A DNA stretch of 64,000 nucleotides from Rhizobium sp. Root482. GTDB lineage: Bacteria; Pseudomonadota; Alphaproteobacteria; Rhizobiales; Rhizobiaceae. The notes beneath the pieces are model-generated. The model searched no databases. It worked only from the letters and a program-made list of their open reading frames with translations, and was not told the origin of the DNA. Position 1 is the first letter of the stretch; every line of letters starts with the position of its first letter. The stretch covers positions 293,254 to 357,253 of the forward strand of contig NZ_LMFA01000022.1 in the NCBI RefSeq assembly GCF_001426565.1, written 5' to 3'. A program made the position numbers and the translations under genes. Positions 44,731-52,924 of this stretch are shown here, one piece after another.

Positions 44731-45246
44731 TCAGATTTTCGCTGTCTCGCCAGCTTCCTTCAGGGAGGCAAACTTCATCGTCACGCTCCTCAAATTCTCG
44801 TCCAGCCACTTGGCCATCGCCTTTTCCTCTTCGAGATTGGCCTTGAGGGCGGAGGTGGCATTGGCAAATCCGCCGAGTTCGGCGATCGTCAGCAGCGACT
44901 TATAGGCAGCGATCTCGAAATTCTCGAAGGCGAAATTGGCAAAGGAGTTCTTGAGAATCTCGTCGCCGGCCATCGTGTGGCCCATGGCGGCCATGGCACC
45001 GGTGAAGGAGAGCGCCATGTCCTTCAGGGAGGAGGAATCCTCGTTCAGATCGGCCAACAGACCATCGATGCGGGTGATCTGGCCTTCCGTTTCGCGAATA
45101 TGCTGGTCGAGCTTTGCCGCGACTTCGGGATAGTTTTCGATGCGGCTGAGTTGCGGCTTCATGATCGACAGAGCCTGGTTTTCCATGGCATGGGCGTTTT
45201 TCAGCCCCGTGACGAAGATGGAACGTGTTTCGGTTTCATAGGTCAT
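44731..45246 (-). CDS. DUF892/YciF-like ferritin-fold protein
   Basis: Helical protein of 171 residues from ATG 45246 (GGGAGA upstream). The DUF892 signature reads FVTGLKNAHAMENQALSIMK, HIRETEGQITRIDGLLADLN and FENFEIAAYKSLLTIAELGG, with the paired Glu and His residues of a ferritin-like four-helix bundle. This family is linked to stress and stationary phase responses (YciE/YciF); its enzymatic role is unknown. It stands alone, with gaps of over 200 bp on both sides. Confidence 0.9.
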   Translation of the reverse strand: MTYETETRSIFVTGLKNAHAMENQALSIMKPQLSRIENYPEVAAKLDQHIRETEGQITRIDGLLADLNEDSSSLKDMALSFTGAMAAMGHTMAGDEILKNSFANFAFENFEIAAYKSLLTIAELGGFANATSALKANLEEEKAMAKWLDENLRSVTMKFASLKEAGETAKI

Positions 45247-45493
45247 TGGTTTCTCCCGTTTGATGACTGGCAGCATCCCGAACCATCGGGCGCGCAGATC
45301 TGAAACTCGGCCTTGAACGACCGGCGTCCTGCGGCGGGCGATACTCGCCCACCGCAATGCACCGGCTAACAGCCAGTCCAGCCAAAAGTTCCATCTGCGA
45401 CGTGGGGACGGGATTACATTTGAGGGTGCGAGAACAGCCTATCTGCGATCGGCAATATCCGGGTTTGCCATCACAGCCAGATGAATCGGCGGC

Positions 45494-46273
45494 TCAGCCG
45501 GCCAGGTTTCGCCAGGCCATATAGAGTGCCACCAGCAGGATCAGGGCGGCGAAGACCGTGTTCAGCGTGGATTTTCGAGCGGCCAATGATTGCGCTGCGC
45601 GGGTTCCGGCAAAACCGCCGATAGATCCCGCCGCCACGAAGACCAGTGCAAGCGGCCAGTCTACCAGACCGGAAACGGAGTAGCTGAGAGCGGTGACCAG
45701 CCCGAAGGCGGTTACCGAGACGAGCGACGAGCCGATCGCGTTCAGCGTCGGCATGCCGGTGGAAAGGACAAGACCCGGCACGATCAGAAACCCGCCACCG
45801 ATCCCGAAGAAGCCGGCGCAAAGGCCCGTTCCTGCGCCGATACCCAGAACCTTCGGCGCATTGTTGCGGTTGCATTGCGCGAGCGGATCGCCTTCGCTCG
45901 AGCGGCGACGGAACATCAGGATGCCGACGACCATCATCAGGAAGGAAAACAGGAGCAGCAGTCGCTGGCCGTCCATCGCCTTGCCAAGGCTGGCACCGAT
46001 AAAGGCACCCACCGAGCCCGTCGCCATGAAGATCGTCGCGCACCGCCATTTCACCGTTCCGCAACGGGCATGGCTGACAAGCCCGGTGGCGGCATTGAAG
46101 GCGACGGAAAAGGCACTGGTCCCGATTGCCATATGCGCATTGGGAACACCAACGAAATAGACCATCAACGGCACCGCCAGGATGGAGCCACCGCCACCGA
46201 ACATGCCAAGGCTGAAGCCGACCAGACCGCCGGACAGGGCACCCGCCACATATTGGTATATGTCCAGCGACAT
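45494..46273 (-). CDS. TauE/SafE-family sulfite/organosulfonate exporter
   Basis: Membrane protein of 259 residues from ATG 46273 (GGAG upstream); an in-frame start at 46303 is possible. Two repeated glycine-rich halves are visible: GLVGFSLGMFGGGGSILAVP at the N-terminus and GLCAGFFGIGGGFLIVPGLV in the middle, diagnostic of TauE/SafE. At least seven hydrophobic segments are present. It follows the persulfide-dioxygenase-like and class-V PLP genes in the same direction, so sulfite or thiosulfate export after sulfur oxidation is the natural reading. Confidence 0.9.
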   Translation of the reverse strand: MSLDIYQYVAGALSGGLVGFSLGMFGGGGSILAVPLMVYFVGVPNAHMAIGTSAFSVAFNAATGLVSHARCGTVKWRCATIFMATGSVGAFIGASLGKAMDGQRLLLLFSFLMMVVGILMFRRRSSEGDPLAQCNRNNAPKVLGIGAGTGLCAGFFGIGGGFLIVPGLVLSTGMPTLNAIGSSLVSVTAFGLVTALSYSVSGLVDWPLALVFVAAGSIGGFAGTRAAQSLAARKSTLNTVFAALILLVALYMAWRNLAG

Positions 46274-46378
46274 CTCGGCTCCGTTCGTTCGCCCGGTGTG
46301 CAAATCGCAATGTTAAAAACGGTCAATTCGGCGGATGATCCACCGCCATTCTCCCGTTCCGGAAATCGAAGTCCTGCC

Positions 46379-47275
46379 TCACGGCCCGGACGGATCGCCG
46401 TCGAAAAGGCCAAGCGGAATTTTCAGGTAGCGCCGGCCATTGGCTTCGGGTTCCGGCAGGCGGCCGCCATTGATATTGACCTGCAGCGCATGCAGGATCA
46501 GTTTCGGCATGCTGAGCGTCCTGTCGCGCGCCTGGCGCGCCGCGACGAAGTCTGTCTGGTTGCGATAGCGCGCCATGTGGATATTGTCGGCCTTCTGCTC
46601 GGCCACCGTGCTTTCCCAACGGGGTTCCCGGCCGTTCGGCTGATAGTCGTGACCGGTGAAGAGACGCGTATCCTGCGGCAGCGCCAGGATGGCCTCTATC
46701 GAATTCCACAGGTCGGGGCCGCTGCCACCCGGGAAATCCACTCGCGCCGTGCCGCCGTCCGGCATGAACAAAGTGTCATGGACAAAGGCCGCATCGCCGA
46801 TGACATAGGTGACCGAAGCCAGGGTATGGCCCGGCGAAAACAGAACCCTGCACGGGATGTTGCCGATTTCAAATATCTCCCCTTCGGCGAAAAGCCTGTC
46901 CCATTGGGAGCCGTCGGTCGGAAAGTCGGGAAAATTGTAGAAGGCTTTCCAGAGCTTCTGCACGCCGACGATCTTCTCTCCGATCGCAGTCGGTGCACCG
47001 GTCCGCTCCTTCAGGTGACGGGCGGCGGACAGATGATCGGCGTGGGGATGGGTGTCCAGTATCCAGTCGATCGCATATCCGCGGTCCTTGATGAAGGCCA
47101 GGATGCGCTCCGCATTGAACGAGGCGATCGTGCCGGATTTCTCGTCGAAATCCAGCACCGGATCGATGATCACGCAGCGGGCCGTTTCGGGATCGGCAAC
47201 GACATACTGGATGGAAAAGGTGTTCGGATCATAGAAGCCGGTGACTTCGGGCTTGCTCCCCAGGCCTTCGCTCAT
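46379..47275 (-). CDS. MBL-fold hydrolase, persulfide dioxygenase-like (Blh/ETHE1 type)
   Basis: Metallo-beta-lactamase-fold enzyme, 298 residues. The metal motif is ILDTHPHADHLSAARHLKER, with further ligands in FSPGHTLASVTYVIGD and LFTGHDYQPNGREPRWESTV. The N-terminal VTGFYDPNTFSIQYVVADPE and the long C-terminal region with MPKLILHALQVNINGGRLPE are characteristic of the Blh group (BigR-regulated), related to ETHE1 persulfide dioxygenase. It would oxidise glutathione persulfide to sulfite. It starts one base past the stop of the PLP enzyme gene, so the two are coupled. Confidence 0.88.
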   Translation of the reverse strand: MSEGLGSKPEVTGFYDPNTFSIQYVVADPETARCVIIDPVLDFDEKSGTIASFNAERILAFIKDRGYAIDWILDTHPHADHLSAARHLKERTGAPTAIGEKIVGVQKLWKAFYNFPDFPTDGSQWDRLFAEGEIFEIGNIPCRVLFSPGHTLASVTYVIGDAAFVHDTLFMPDGGTARVDFPGGSGPDLWNSIEAILALPQDTRLFTGHDYQPNGREPRWESTVAEQKADNIHMARYRNQTDFVAARQARDRTLSMPKLILHALQVNINGGRLPEPEANGRRYLKIPLGLFDGDPSGP

Positions 47276-47276
47276 G

Positions 47277-48812
47277 TCAGGCTTGTCCCCATTCGGCGGA
47301 CGAGGCCGGCTGGAAAAGCGTGGGCGCCTCTCTCGAGCCTTTCGGAACCGGCTTGAAACGTGCCGTCGAAGGATCGACCGTATAGGCGTCGGCGGCCGGA
47401 TAGGGTTCGCGCGCCAGACGGTCCACCGCGTCTATGATCCTGTCGACCTTTGCGTCATCGAGCAGATAGCTGAAATTCAGGCGTACCCAGCCAGGCTTCT
47501 GCAATTCGTCGCCTGCCTGGAGGGCAGCCCGCAGATTATCGGAAGCGGCGCGGTCGATACCGAGCAGGCTGTGCGCATAGGGGCCGGCGCAGGCGCAGCC
47601 ACCGCGTGCCTGGATGCCGTGATAGTCGCTGAGCATCCGCGTGAACAACTGATGGTGCAGGAGCCCGCCCCTGGGATCGCGCACCCGAAACGAGAAGATC
47701 GGCAGGCGCTGCTTCTTGTCCGTCCCGAGAAGCACAAGGTTTGGATTGGCGCTCCAGACCGCCAGGGCGCGCCGGTTCAGTTCCTCGTGCCGGCGATCGA
47801 TGAAGGCCTGGCCGACGGCATCCTTGACGAGAAAGGCGAGCGCGACGCGGATATCGCCGATGACGTTCGGCGTCCCCGCTTCCTCGCGCGCGGCGAGATC
47901 ATCGACATAATCGTGCCCCCAGGGCGAAACGAAGGTAACGGTGCCGCCGCCCGGCTGGGTCGGGCAGGTGCGGGCGACGGCCGCCTTGCGTACGACAAGC
48001 AGGCCGGATGCGCCGGGGCCACCGGGAAATTTGTGCGTCGAAACGACGATGGCATCCTTCTCCAGCCCTTTGGCCGGCGCCATGTCCATCGGCAGGTATG
48101 GGCCACCGCCGGCATAATCCCAAACGGACAACGCACCGTATTTCTTGAGGAGGGCCGTGACCCTGTCGATATCCGTGACGATGCCGGTGACATTGGACGC
48201 GGCGGAAAAGGCGCCGATGCGAAGCGGGCGATCCGCCGTCTCCTGCAGGGCCTTCTCAAGCACCGCCAGATCCGGGCCGCCACCGTCGCATTCGTCGATC
48301 TGGATGATCTCGGCGCCGCTTTCGCGCCAGGGCAGGATATTGGAGTGATGCTCATAGGGGCCGATGAAGACGACGGGCCTTTCGCCGCGCCTCACCGCCT
48401 CCGTCACGCCCAGGGCCTGGACCAGCTTGTTCAGGCCGGCGGTCGCGCCGGCGCCGGCAAAGATCACCGCATAGTCCGGCCCCGCGTTGATGCAGCGCGC
48501 AACGACGGCCCGTGCCTCGCGGCGCATCCACGTCACATAGGAACCACAGAAGGACGCTTCCGTATGGCTATTGGCATAGAAGGGGAGCACCGCATTCATG
48601 ACGAAGTCCTCGACGATCCGCAAGGCGCGGCCGGAGGCGACATAATCGGCATAGAGCAGGGGCACATCGCCGAACGGCCCCGGGATGGATACACCCTCGC
48701 CGATCACGTCGGCGCGCAACCTTTCCACCACATCCGGCCGCGCCAGACTTTGGCGGAAAGCGGCAAGCGCCCAACCGGTCTCCGGCACTTGTGCAATCGA
48801 AGAATCTGCCAT
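47277..48812 (-). CDS. class-V aminotransferase/cysteine desulfurase-like PLP enzyme
   Basis: Fold-type I PLP protein, about 511 residues, longer than SufS/IscS (about 400) because of an extended C-terminus. The start ATG 48812 (MADSSIAQVPETG) has GAGGAG upstream; ATG 48833 is in frame. PLP-fold landmarks are VIFAGAGATAGLNKLVQALG, YEHHSNILPWRESGAEIIQI, VWDYAGGGPYLPMDM and the aldimine lysine in VVSTHKFPGGPGASGLLVV. The region RGGCACAGPYAHSLLG holds a cysteine cluster in the place of the desulfurase active-site Cys loop. It probably mobilises sulfur from cysteine as persulfide for the MBL enzyme downstream. Confidence 0.85.
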   Translation of the reverse strand: MADSSIAQVPETGWALAAFRQSLARPDVVERLRADVIGEGVSIPGPFGDVPLLYADYVASGRALRIVEDFVMNAVLPFYANSHTEASFCGSYVTWMRREARAVVARCINAGPDYAVIFAGAGATAGLNKLVQALGVTEAVRRGERPVVFIGPYEHHSNILPWRESGAEIIQIDECDGGGPDLAVLEKALQETADRPLRIGAFSAASNVTGIVTDIDRVTALLKKYGALSVWDYAGGGPYLPMDMAPAKGLEKDAIVVSTHKFPGGPGASGLLVVRKAAVARTCPTQPGGGTVTFVSPWGHDYVDDLAAREEAGTPNVIGDIRVALAFLVKDAVGQAFIDRRHEELNRRALAVWSANPNLVLLGTDKKQRLPIFSFRVRDPRGGLLHHQLFTRMLSDYHGIQARGGCACAGPYAHSLLGIDRAASDNLRAALQAGDELQKPGWVRLNFSYLLDDAKVDRIIDAVDRLAREPYPAADAYTVDPSTARFKPVPKGSREAPTLFQPASSAEWGQA

Positions 48813-49007
48813 CGGAAACTGCTCCTCACCCATCGGCTACACACGCAAGGCCGATATCCCTGTATCAGCAGTCAGTTTCTCTCAATATTTACGCTATTTC
48901 TATCCTCCCCAGTTCTCGATTTACGTCGAATTTCCTAATATCACTTCATCATTTCGCATAACGACGATATATTTTCTCAATCCTAGTCTCTTTAAGGAAA
49001 TCTCGAT
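48813..49007. promoter_or_regulatory. AT-rich divergent promoter region of the Lrp-controlled sulfur genes
   Basis: About 195 bp of markedly AT-rich DNA between the class-V PLP gene (leftward) and the Lrp/AsnC gene (rightward). TTTCTCTCAATATTT (near 48877) and ATATTTTCTCAAT (near 48968) are partial direct repeats. Such bendable DNA with repeats suits an Lrp octamer. No exact palindrome was found. Confidence 0.5.
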
Positions 49008-49469
49008 ATGGACAGCCTCGACCGCAAAATTCTCGATCTGCTACAGGCCGACGCCACTTTGCCGGTGTCCGAACTGGCGGAGCGGATCGGCCTCAGCAAC
49101 GGCCCGTGCTGGCGCCGCGTCAAGAAACTGGAGGACGAGGGCTATATTTCGCGCCGTGTCGCTCTTCTCGATCGCACCAAGGCCAATGTCTCCACAACCG
49201 TCTTCGTGATGATACGAACCTCGCGCCATACGGTCGAATGGCTGGAACTGTTTCGCGGGGCGATCGAGAAAATCCCGGAGATCATCGGCGCCTGGCGGCT
49301 GACCGGCCAGGACGACTATCTTCTTCACATCGTGGTGCCGGACGTGGCCATGTATGACAGCGTCTACAAGCGGATGATCACCCAGCTCGAATTTTCCAAT
49401 ATCAGCGCCTCGATCTCGATGGAGGAAATCAAGTCCACCACCGCCGTGCCGACAAATTATATCAAATAG
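49008..49469 (+). CDS. Lrp/AsnC-family transcriptional regulator
   Basis: Feast/famine regulator of 153 residues. The N-terminal helix-turn-helix is LDRKILDLLQADATLPVSEL with LSNGPCWRRVKKLEDEGYIS. The C-terminal RAM domain has RLTGQDDYLLHIVVPDVAMY, the GxxDY ligand loop. ATG 49008 follows AAGGAA. It is divergent from the PLP-MBL-TauE/SafE genes and probably controls them, by analogy with AsnC/Lrp regulators of cysteine detoxification such as DecR. The effector is probably cysteine or another sulfur amino acid (inferred). Confidence 0.92.
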   Translation: MDSLDRKILDLLQADATLPVSELAERIGLSNGPCWRRVKKLEDEGYISRRVALLDRTKANVSTTVFVMIRTSRHTVEWLELFRGAIEKIPEIIGAWRLTGQDDYLLHIVVPDVAMYDSVYKRMITQLEFSNISASISMEEIKSTTAVPTNYIK

Positions 49470-49498
49470 GGCAAGGTCTTGCAGCGCGCCGGCGATGC

Positions 49499-52219
49499 TC
49501 AGACGGCGGTGGAATGGCCGGAACCGGCCCCGTCGCGGGTGCAAAGCGGCAGGCGAACGACAAATTCCGCTCCGCCGGCCTTGCTGTCGAAGATGCAAAG
49601 CTCGCCGCCGAAGCGTTCGGCGATCTGCCGGCTGATCGCCAAACCCAGCCCCACGCCGCCCTGCTGCGCCTTTGCGCCGCGGACAAACTTCCTGAAGATG
49701 CTTTCCCGGTCCATCGGCGCCACGCCCGGGCCATTGTCCGCCACTTTCGCCTCATAGGTCACGTTTGCCCGGATGCTGCTGGAAACGACCACTTCCGGAT
49801 TGGCGTTGGGATTGTGCTTGATGGCATTCGAGATCAGGTTGATGAACACCTGGGCCAGGCGATCCTGGCTCCCCAACACCAGCGCGTGACGGGCGCGCCG
49901 GCCGCGCCTGATCCTGACACCGGCGGCGCGCGCCAGGGGCTCGCAAGTCGCGATGGCATGCTCGACCGCGACTTCGGGATCGAACACCGTCATGTCCCAG
50001 GCCTGCTCTCCCGGCTCTGTGACGTTCAGGTCGAGAATACCGTCGAGAAGGCGGGTCAGGCGAAAGCTCTCGGACTGGATGATGCCGAGGAAATGTAGTT
50101 TTCGGGCCTCATCGAGATCCCGGTTCGTCAGAAGGATTTCGCTGAAGGAACGGATCGCGGTCATCGGGGTGCGAACCTCATGGCTGACCTGGCTGAGGAA
50201 TTCGTCCTTTTGAACGTCGATCTCCCGCAGCCTTTCATTCGCTGCCGCGAGTTCCGCCGCCGTCGCCTCGACCTGGCGCGATTTGCGTTCCAGTTCCGCC
50301 GAATAGGCGCGGATCTGCTCAGCCTCGCCTGCAAGGCGCTTCAGTTCCTCGACGCTGATCGTCTCGCTGGTGACGACCTGCGACACCAGCGTACGCGCCG
50401 TCGCGGCGCCGACATGGGCCGCCAGCCGCGTTTCAACAAGCGAAAGAAGTTCGTCGCTGGCAATGACGGCCCGCTCGCCGACCCCATCCAGGTAGAACAG
50501 GCGGACCGTCTCTTCCGGTCCCAGGATACGGCCGGCAATCTGGCGCAGGTCCGCCACCCGCGCGGTGCGGCGGATCACGCCCCGTTCGCGCTCGGTCTGC
50601 CGCCGGAAGACGTCGATGAACAATGTCGCCTGAAATCGCGTGAGGGGCGTCGGCTCGCGCCACAGCGAAACCGCGACCAGAAGAACGATGTTCACGGTCA
50701 TGCTCCACAGCAGCGCATGAACCAGCGGATCGTAGGCATCCTGCCCGAACAGGGCATAGGGCTTGAGCCAAGTCAGTCCGAAAGGTCCGTTCTCGATGAC
50801 ATCCGCCGACATCAGGAAGGCGCCCTCGAAGCTCGGCAGGAATAGCGTATAGCCCCAAACCAGAAAGCCGGCGGCAAGTCCCGCCAGCGCGCCGCGGTGG
50901 GTCGCGCGTTGCCAGTAGAGCCCGGCGACCAGGCTCGGCAGCGGCTGGATCAGCCCGCAAAAGGAGATCAATCCGATCGATGCGAGCGCGTCGGACGTGC
51001 CGCTGACCCAGAAATAGATGAAGCCAAGGAAGATGATGAAGACGATGCTCATGCGTCGCGCGGTCAGGATGAAGTTGCGCGCGCTCTGCCCGCTGCCGGT
51101 CGGAACCAGCGAAAACCGCATGGCCACCGGCATGACGATGTGATTGGAGATCATCGTCGAGAGGGCGATCGACGAGACGATCACCATCGAGGTTGCCGAC
51201 GAAAAGCCGCCGATAAAGGCAAGCAGGCCGATCGTCTCCTGCCCGTTGGTCATCGGCAGGGTCAGCACGAAGAGGTCAGGATCGGACCCTGCGGGAAGGT
51301 AGTTCAGGCCGGCCATCGCGATCGGGATCACGAACAGGTTCATCAGGAAGAGATAGAACGGAAACATCCACGAGGCGGTACGGATCTGCTCGTCGCTGGA
51401 ATTCTCCACGACGGTGACCTGGAACTGCCGCGGCAGGCAGATGACGGCCGCCCCGGCAAGGAAGCAAAGCGCGACCCAGCGCGACCCGAAGCCCTGCTCC
51501 GGATTGAGCAGGCTTACCGGCGCGTTGCGGAACATGACATCGGGCGCATTCGAAAGCGTGGCAAAGACCCAGATGCCGACAGCCAGGAAAGCGACAAGCT
51601 TGACCAGGGCCTCGACGGCGATCGCCGCGATGACGCCGTGATGGCGCTCGTTGACATCGATATTGCGCACGCCGAACATGATGGAGAAGAGGCAGAGACC
51701 CGCCGCCAGCCAGAATGCGACGACGAAATCGGGTTCGAGCCTCTGCGAGGCGGCCACAAGGGCGCCGGCCGGATAGGTCGTCACTTGGAAACTCGCGGTA
51801 ATCGCCTTCAATTGAAGCGCGATATAGGGCGTGATCGCGACCAGGGTCAGGATAGTGATCAGCGCACCGAGCGCCGGGCTCTTGCCGAACCGCGCCGAGA
51901 TGAAGTCGGCAATGGACGTGGTGTGGTGGATGCGCCCGATCGTGACCAGTTTGCGCAGAAAAATCCACCAGCCGACGAAGACGATGGTCGGACCGAGATA
52001 AATGGTGAGGAATTCCAGTCCGTTCTTCGCAGCCGAGCCGACCGAGCCGAAAAAGGTCCAGGAACTGCAGTAGATCGAGATCGACAGCGTGTAGACGAGC
52101 GGTGAAGACAGCCAGCCTGTGGGATCCTTGCGCGCCCGCCTGTCGCCTGCGAAGGCGACGCCAAACAGGATGGCGACATAGGCGAGACAGACGAGGACGA
52201 CGAGGTTTACGGGAAGCAT
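49499..52219 (-). CDS. sodium/solute-symporter-type sensor histidine kinase
   Basis: Hybrid of 906 residues from ATG 52219 (MLPVNLVVLVCL). Residues about 1-500 form a 12-13 helix SSS transporter domain (YTLSISIYCSSWTFFGSVGS, IGLISFCGLIQPLPSLVAGL). A linker with a coiled coil (about 620-660) follows, then HisKA with the phospho-acceptor His680 in SHEVRTPM, and a HATPase domain with NLISNAIKHN, DNGPGV and GGVGLGLAIS. This matches CbrA/CrbS-like kinases that sense a transported solute. It lies at the end of a leftward operon after a small membrane protein and a response regulator. The cognate solute is unknown; short-chain carboxylates are plausible. Confidence 0.92.
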   Translation of the reverse strand: MLPVNLVVLVCLAYVAILFGVAFAGDRRARKDPTGWLSSPLVYTLSISIYCSSWTFFGSVGSAAKNGLEFLTIYLGPTIVFVGWWIFLRKLVTIGRIHHTTSIADFISARFGKSPALGALITILTLVAITPYIALQLKAITASFQVTTYPAGALVAASQRLEPDFVVAFWLAAGLCLFSIMFGVRNIDVNERHHGVIAAIAVEALVKLVAFLAVGIWVFATLSNAPDVMFRNAPVSLLNPEQGFGSRWVALCFLAGAAVICLPRQFQVTVVENSSDEQIRTASWMFPFYLFLMNLFVIPIAMAGLNYLPAGSDPDLFVLTLPMTNGQETIGLLAFIGGFSSATSMVIVSSIALSTMISNHIVMPVAMRFSLVPTGSGQSARNFILTARRMSIVFIIFLGFIYFWVSGTSDALASIGLISFCGLIQPLPSLVAGLYWQRATHRGALAGLAAGFLVWGYTLFLPSFEGAFLMSADVIENGPFGLTWLKPYALFGQDAYDPLVHALLWSMTVNIVLLVAVSLWREPTPLTRFQATLFIDVFRRQTERERGVIRRTARVADLRQIAGRILGPEETVRLFYLDGVGERAVIASDELLSLVETRLAAHVGAATARTLVSQVVTSETISVEELKRLAGEAEQIRAYSAELERKSRQVEATAAELAAANERLREIDVQKDEFLSQVSHEVRTPMTAIRSFSEILLTNRDLDEARKLHFLGIIQSESFRLTRLLDGILDLNVTEPGEQAWDMTVFDPEVAVEHAIATCEPLARAAGVRIRRGRRARHALVLGSQDRLAQVFINLISNAIKHNPNANPEVVVSSSIRANVTYEAKVADNGPGVAPMDRESIFRKFVRGAKAQQGGVGLGLAISRQIAERFGGELCIFDSKAGGAEFVVRLPLCTRDGAGSGHSTAV

Positions 52220-52223
52220 GGCG

Positions 52224-52475
52224 CTAGGTGCCGCCGGGTCCGGGCGTATCCTCCGGATCGTCGGTGGCGTCGCCGACACGGCGGGCGACGAACAGCGCGA
52301 CAAGGATGATGGCGGCCCAGACGGCAAATATATAGAGAACGATCGGCGGAACCGCGCCGGGGATCGAGGGGGTTGCGAATATCCGGACTAGCGGTGGCAT
52401 CAGCAGCAGGGCGGCGGCAAAGGGTAGGATCGCCGCGGCATCGCGAAAGCCCTGACGGTTGGATCGCCGGGCCAT
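52224..52475 (-). CDS. small two-helix membrane protein
   Basis: Protein of 83 residues with two hydrophobic segments (AAAILPFAAALLLMPPLVRI and VLYIFAVWAAIILVALFVAR) and an acidic, proline-rich tail. It lies 4 bases from both the response regulator and the SSS-kinase genes. Small subunits of similar topology (DUF485/DUF4212 class) accompany SSS permeases such as ActP, so it may be the partner of the transporter domain of the kinase. I do not recognise a specific family. Confidence 0.75.
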   Translation of the reverse strand: MARRSNRQGFRDAAAILPFAAALLLMPPLVRIFATPSIPGAVPPIVLYIFAVWAAIILVALFVARRVGDATDDPEDTPGPGGT

Positions 52476-52479
52476 CCGG

Positions 52480-52851
52480 TCAGTTCCCCGTCAACTGGCG
52501 CACCTGCGCGACCACATCCGCGTTCGAGAAGGGCTTGGTGATGAAGGCCGTGGCGCCGATGTCCTCCGCAGCCTTGCGGTCGGCCGCCTGCCCCTTGGCG
52601 GTCAATACGATCACCGGCAGGGTTTCCAGCGCCTTCTCGGCCCGCACGGTGCGCAGCACATCGAAACCGCTGATCCCCGGCAGCATGAGATCGAGAATGA
52701 GGGCCGAATAGACCTGCCTGCGCAACCGCTGCAGCGCTTCCGTTCCATCGACCGCGATCTCGGTGTCGAAACCGGCTTGCCGCAGGATGAAGCTCAGTGA
52801 TTCCACTATGCTCGGCTCGTCCTCCACGATGAGCACTCGCGTTTTCGTCAA
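52480..52851 (-). CDS. single-domain response regulator
   Basis: Receiver-only protein of 123 residues. The acidic pocket is EDE (10-12), the phospho-acceptor is Asp54 in LILDLMLPGISGFD, Thr84 lies in VIVLTAKGQ, and the conserved Lys106 in FITKPFSNADVV. It lacks an output domain, so it acts by protein contact or as a phosphate sink. It is encoded just upstream of the small membrane protein and the SSS-type kinase, its probable partner. Confidence 0.93.
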   Translation of the reverse strand: MTKTRVLIVEDEPSIVESLSFILRQAGFDTEIAVDGTEALQRLRRQVYSALILDLMLPGISGFDVLRTVRAEKALETLPVIVLTAKGQAADRKAAEDIGATAFITKPFSNADVVAQVRQLTGN

Positions 52852-52924
52852 TACCTGGCGACCTCCCCTTCGTCAGCGATTTTCATGCACCCTATACGGG
52901 TCGCGCCCGGTCGGGAATACGCCT

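Noticed and set aside
45590-47356. A 588-codon open frame on the plus strand opposite the TauE/SafE and MBL genes
   Set aside because: It crosses two well-supported genes and an intergenic gap, lacks a ribosome site and has no family motif. The similar 589-codon frame at 6737-8506 opposite kynU was rejected for the same reasons.
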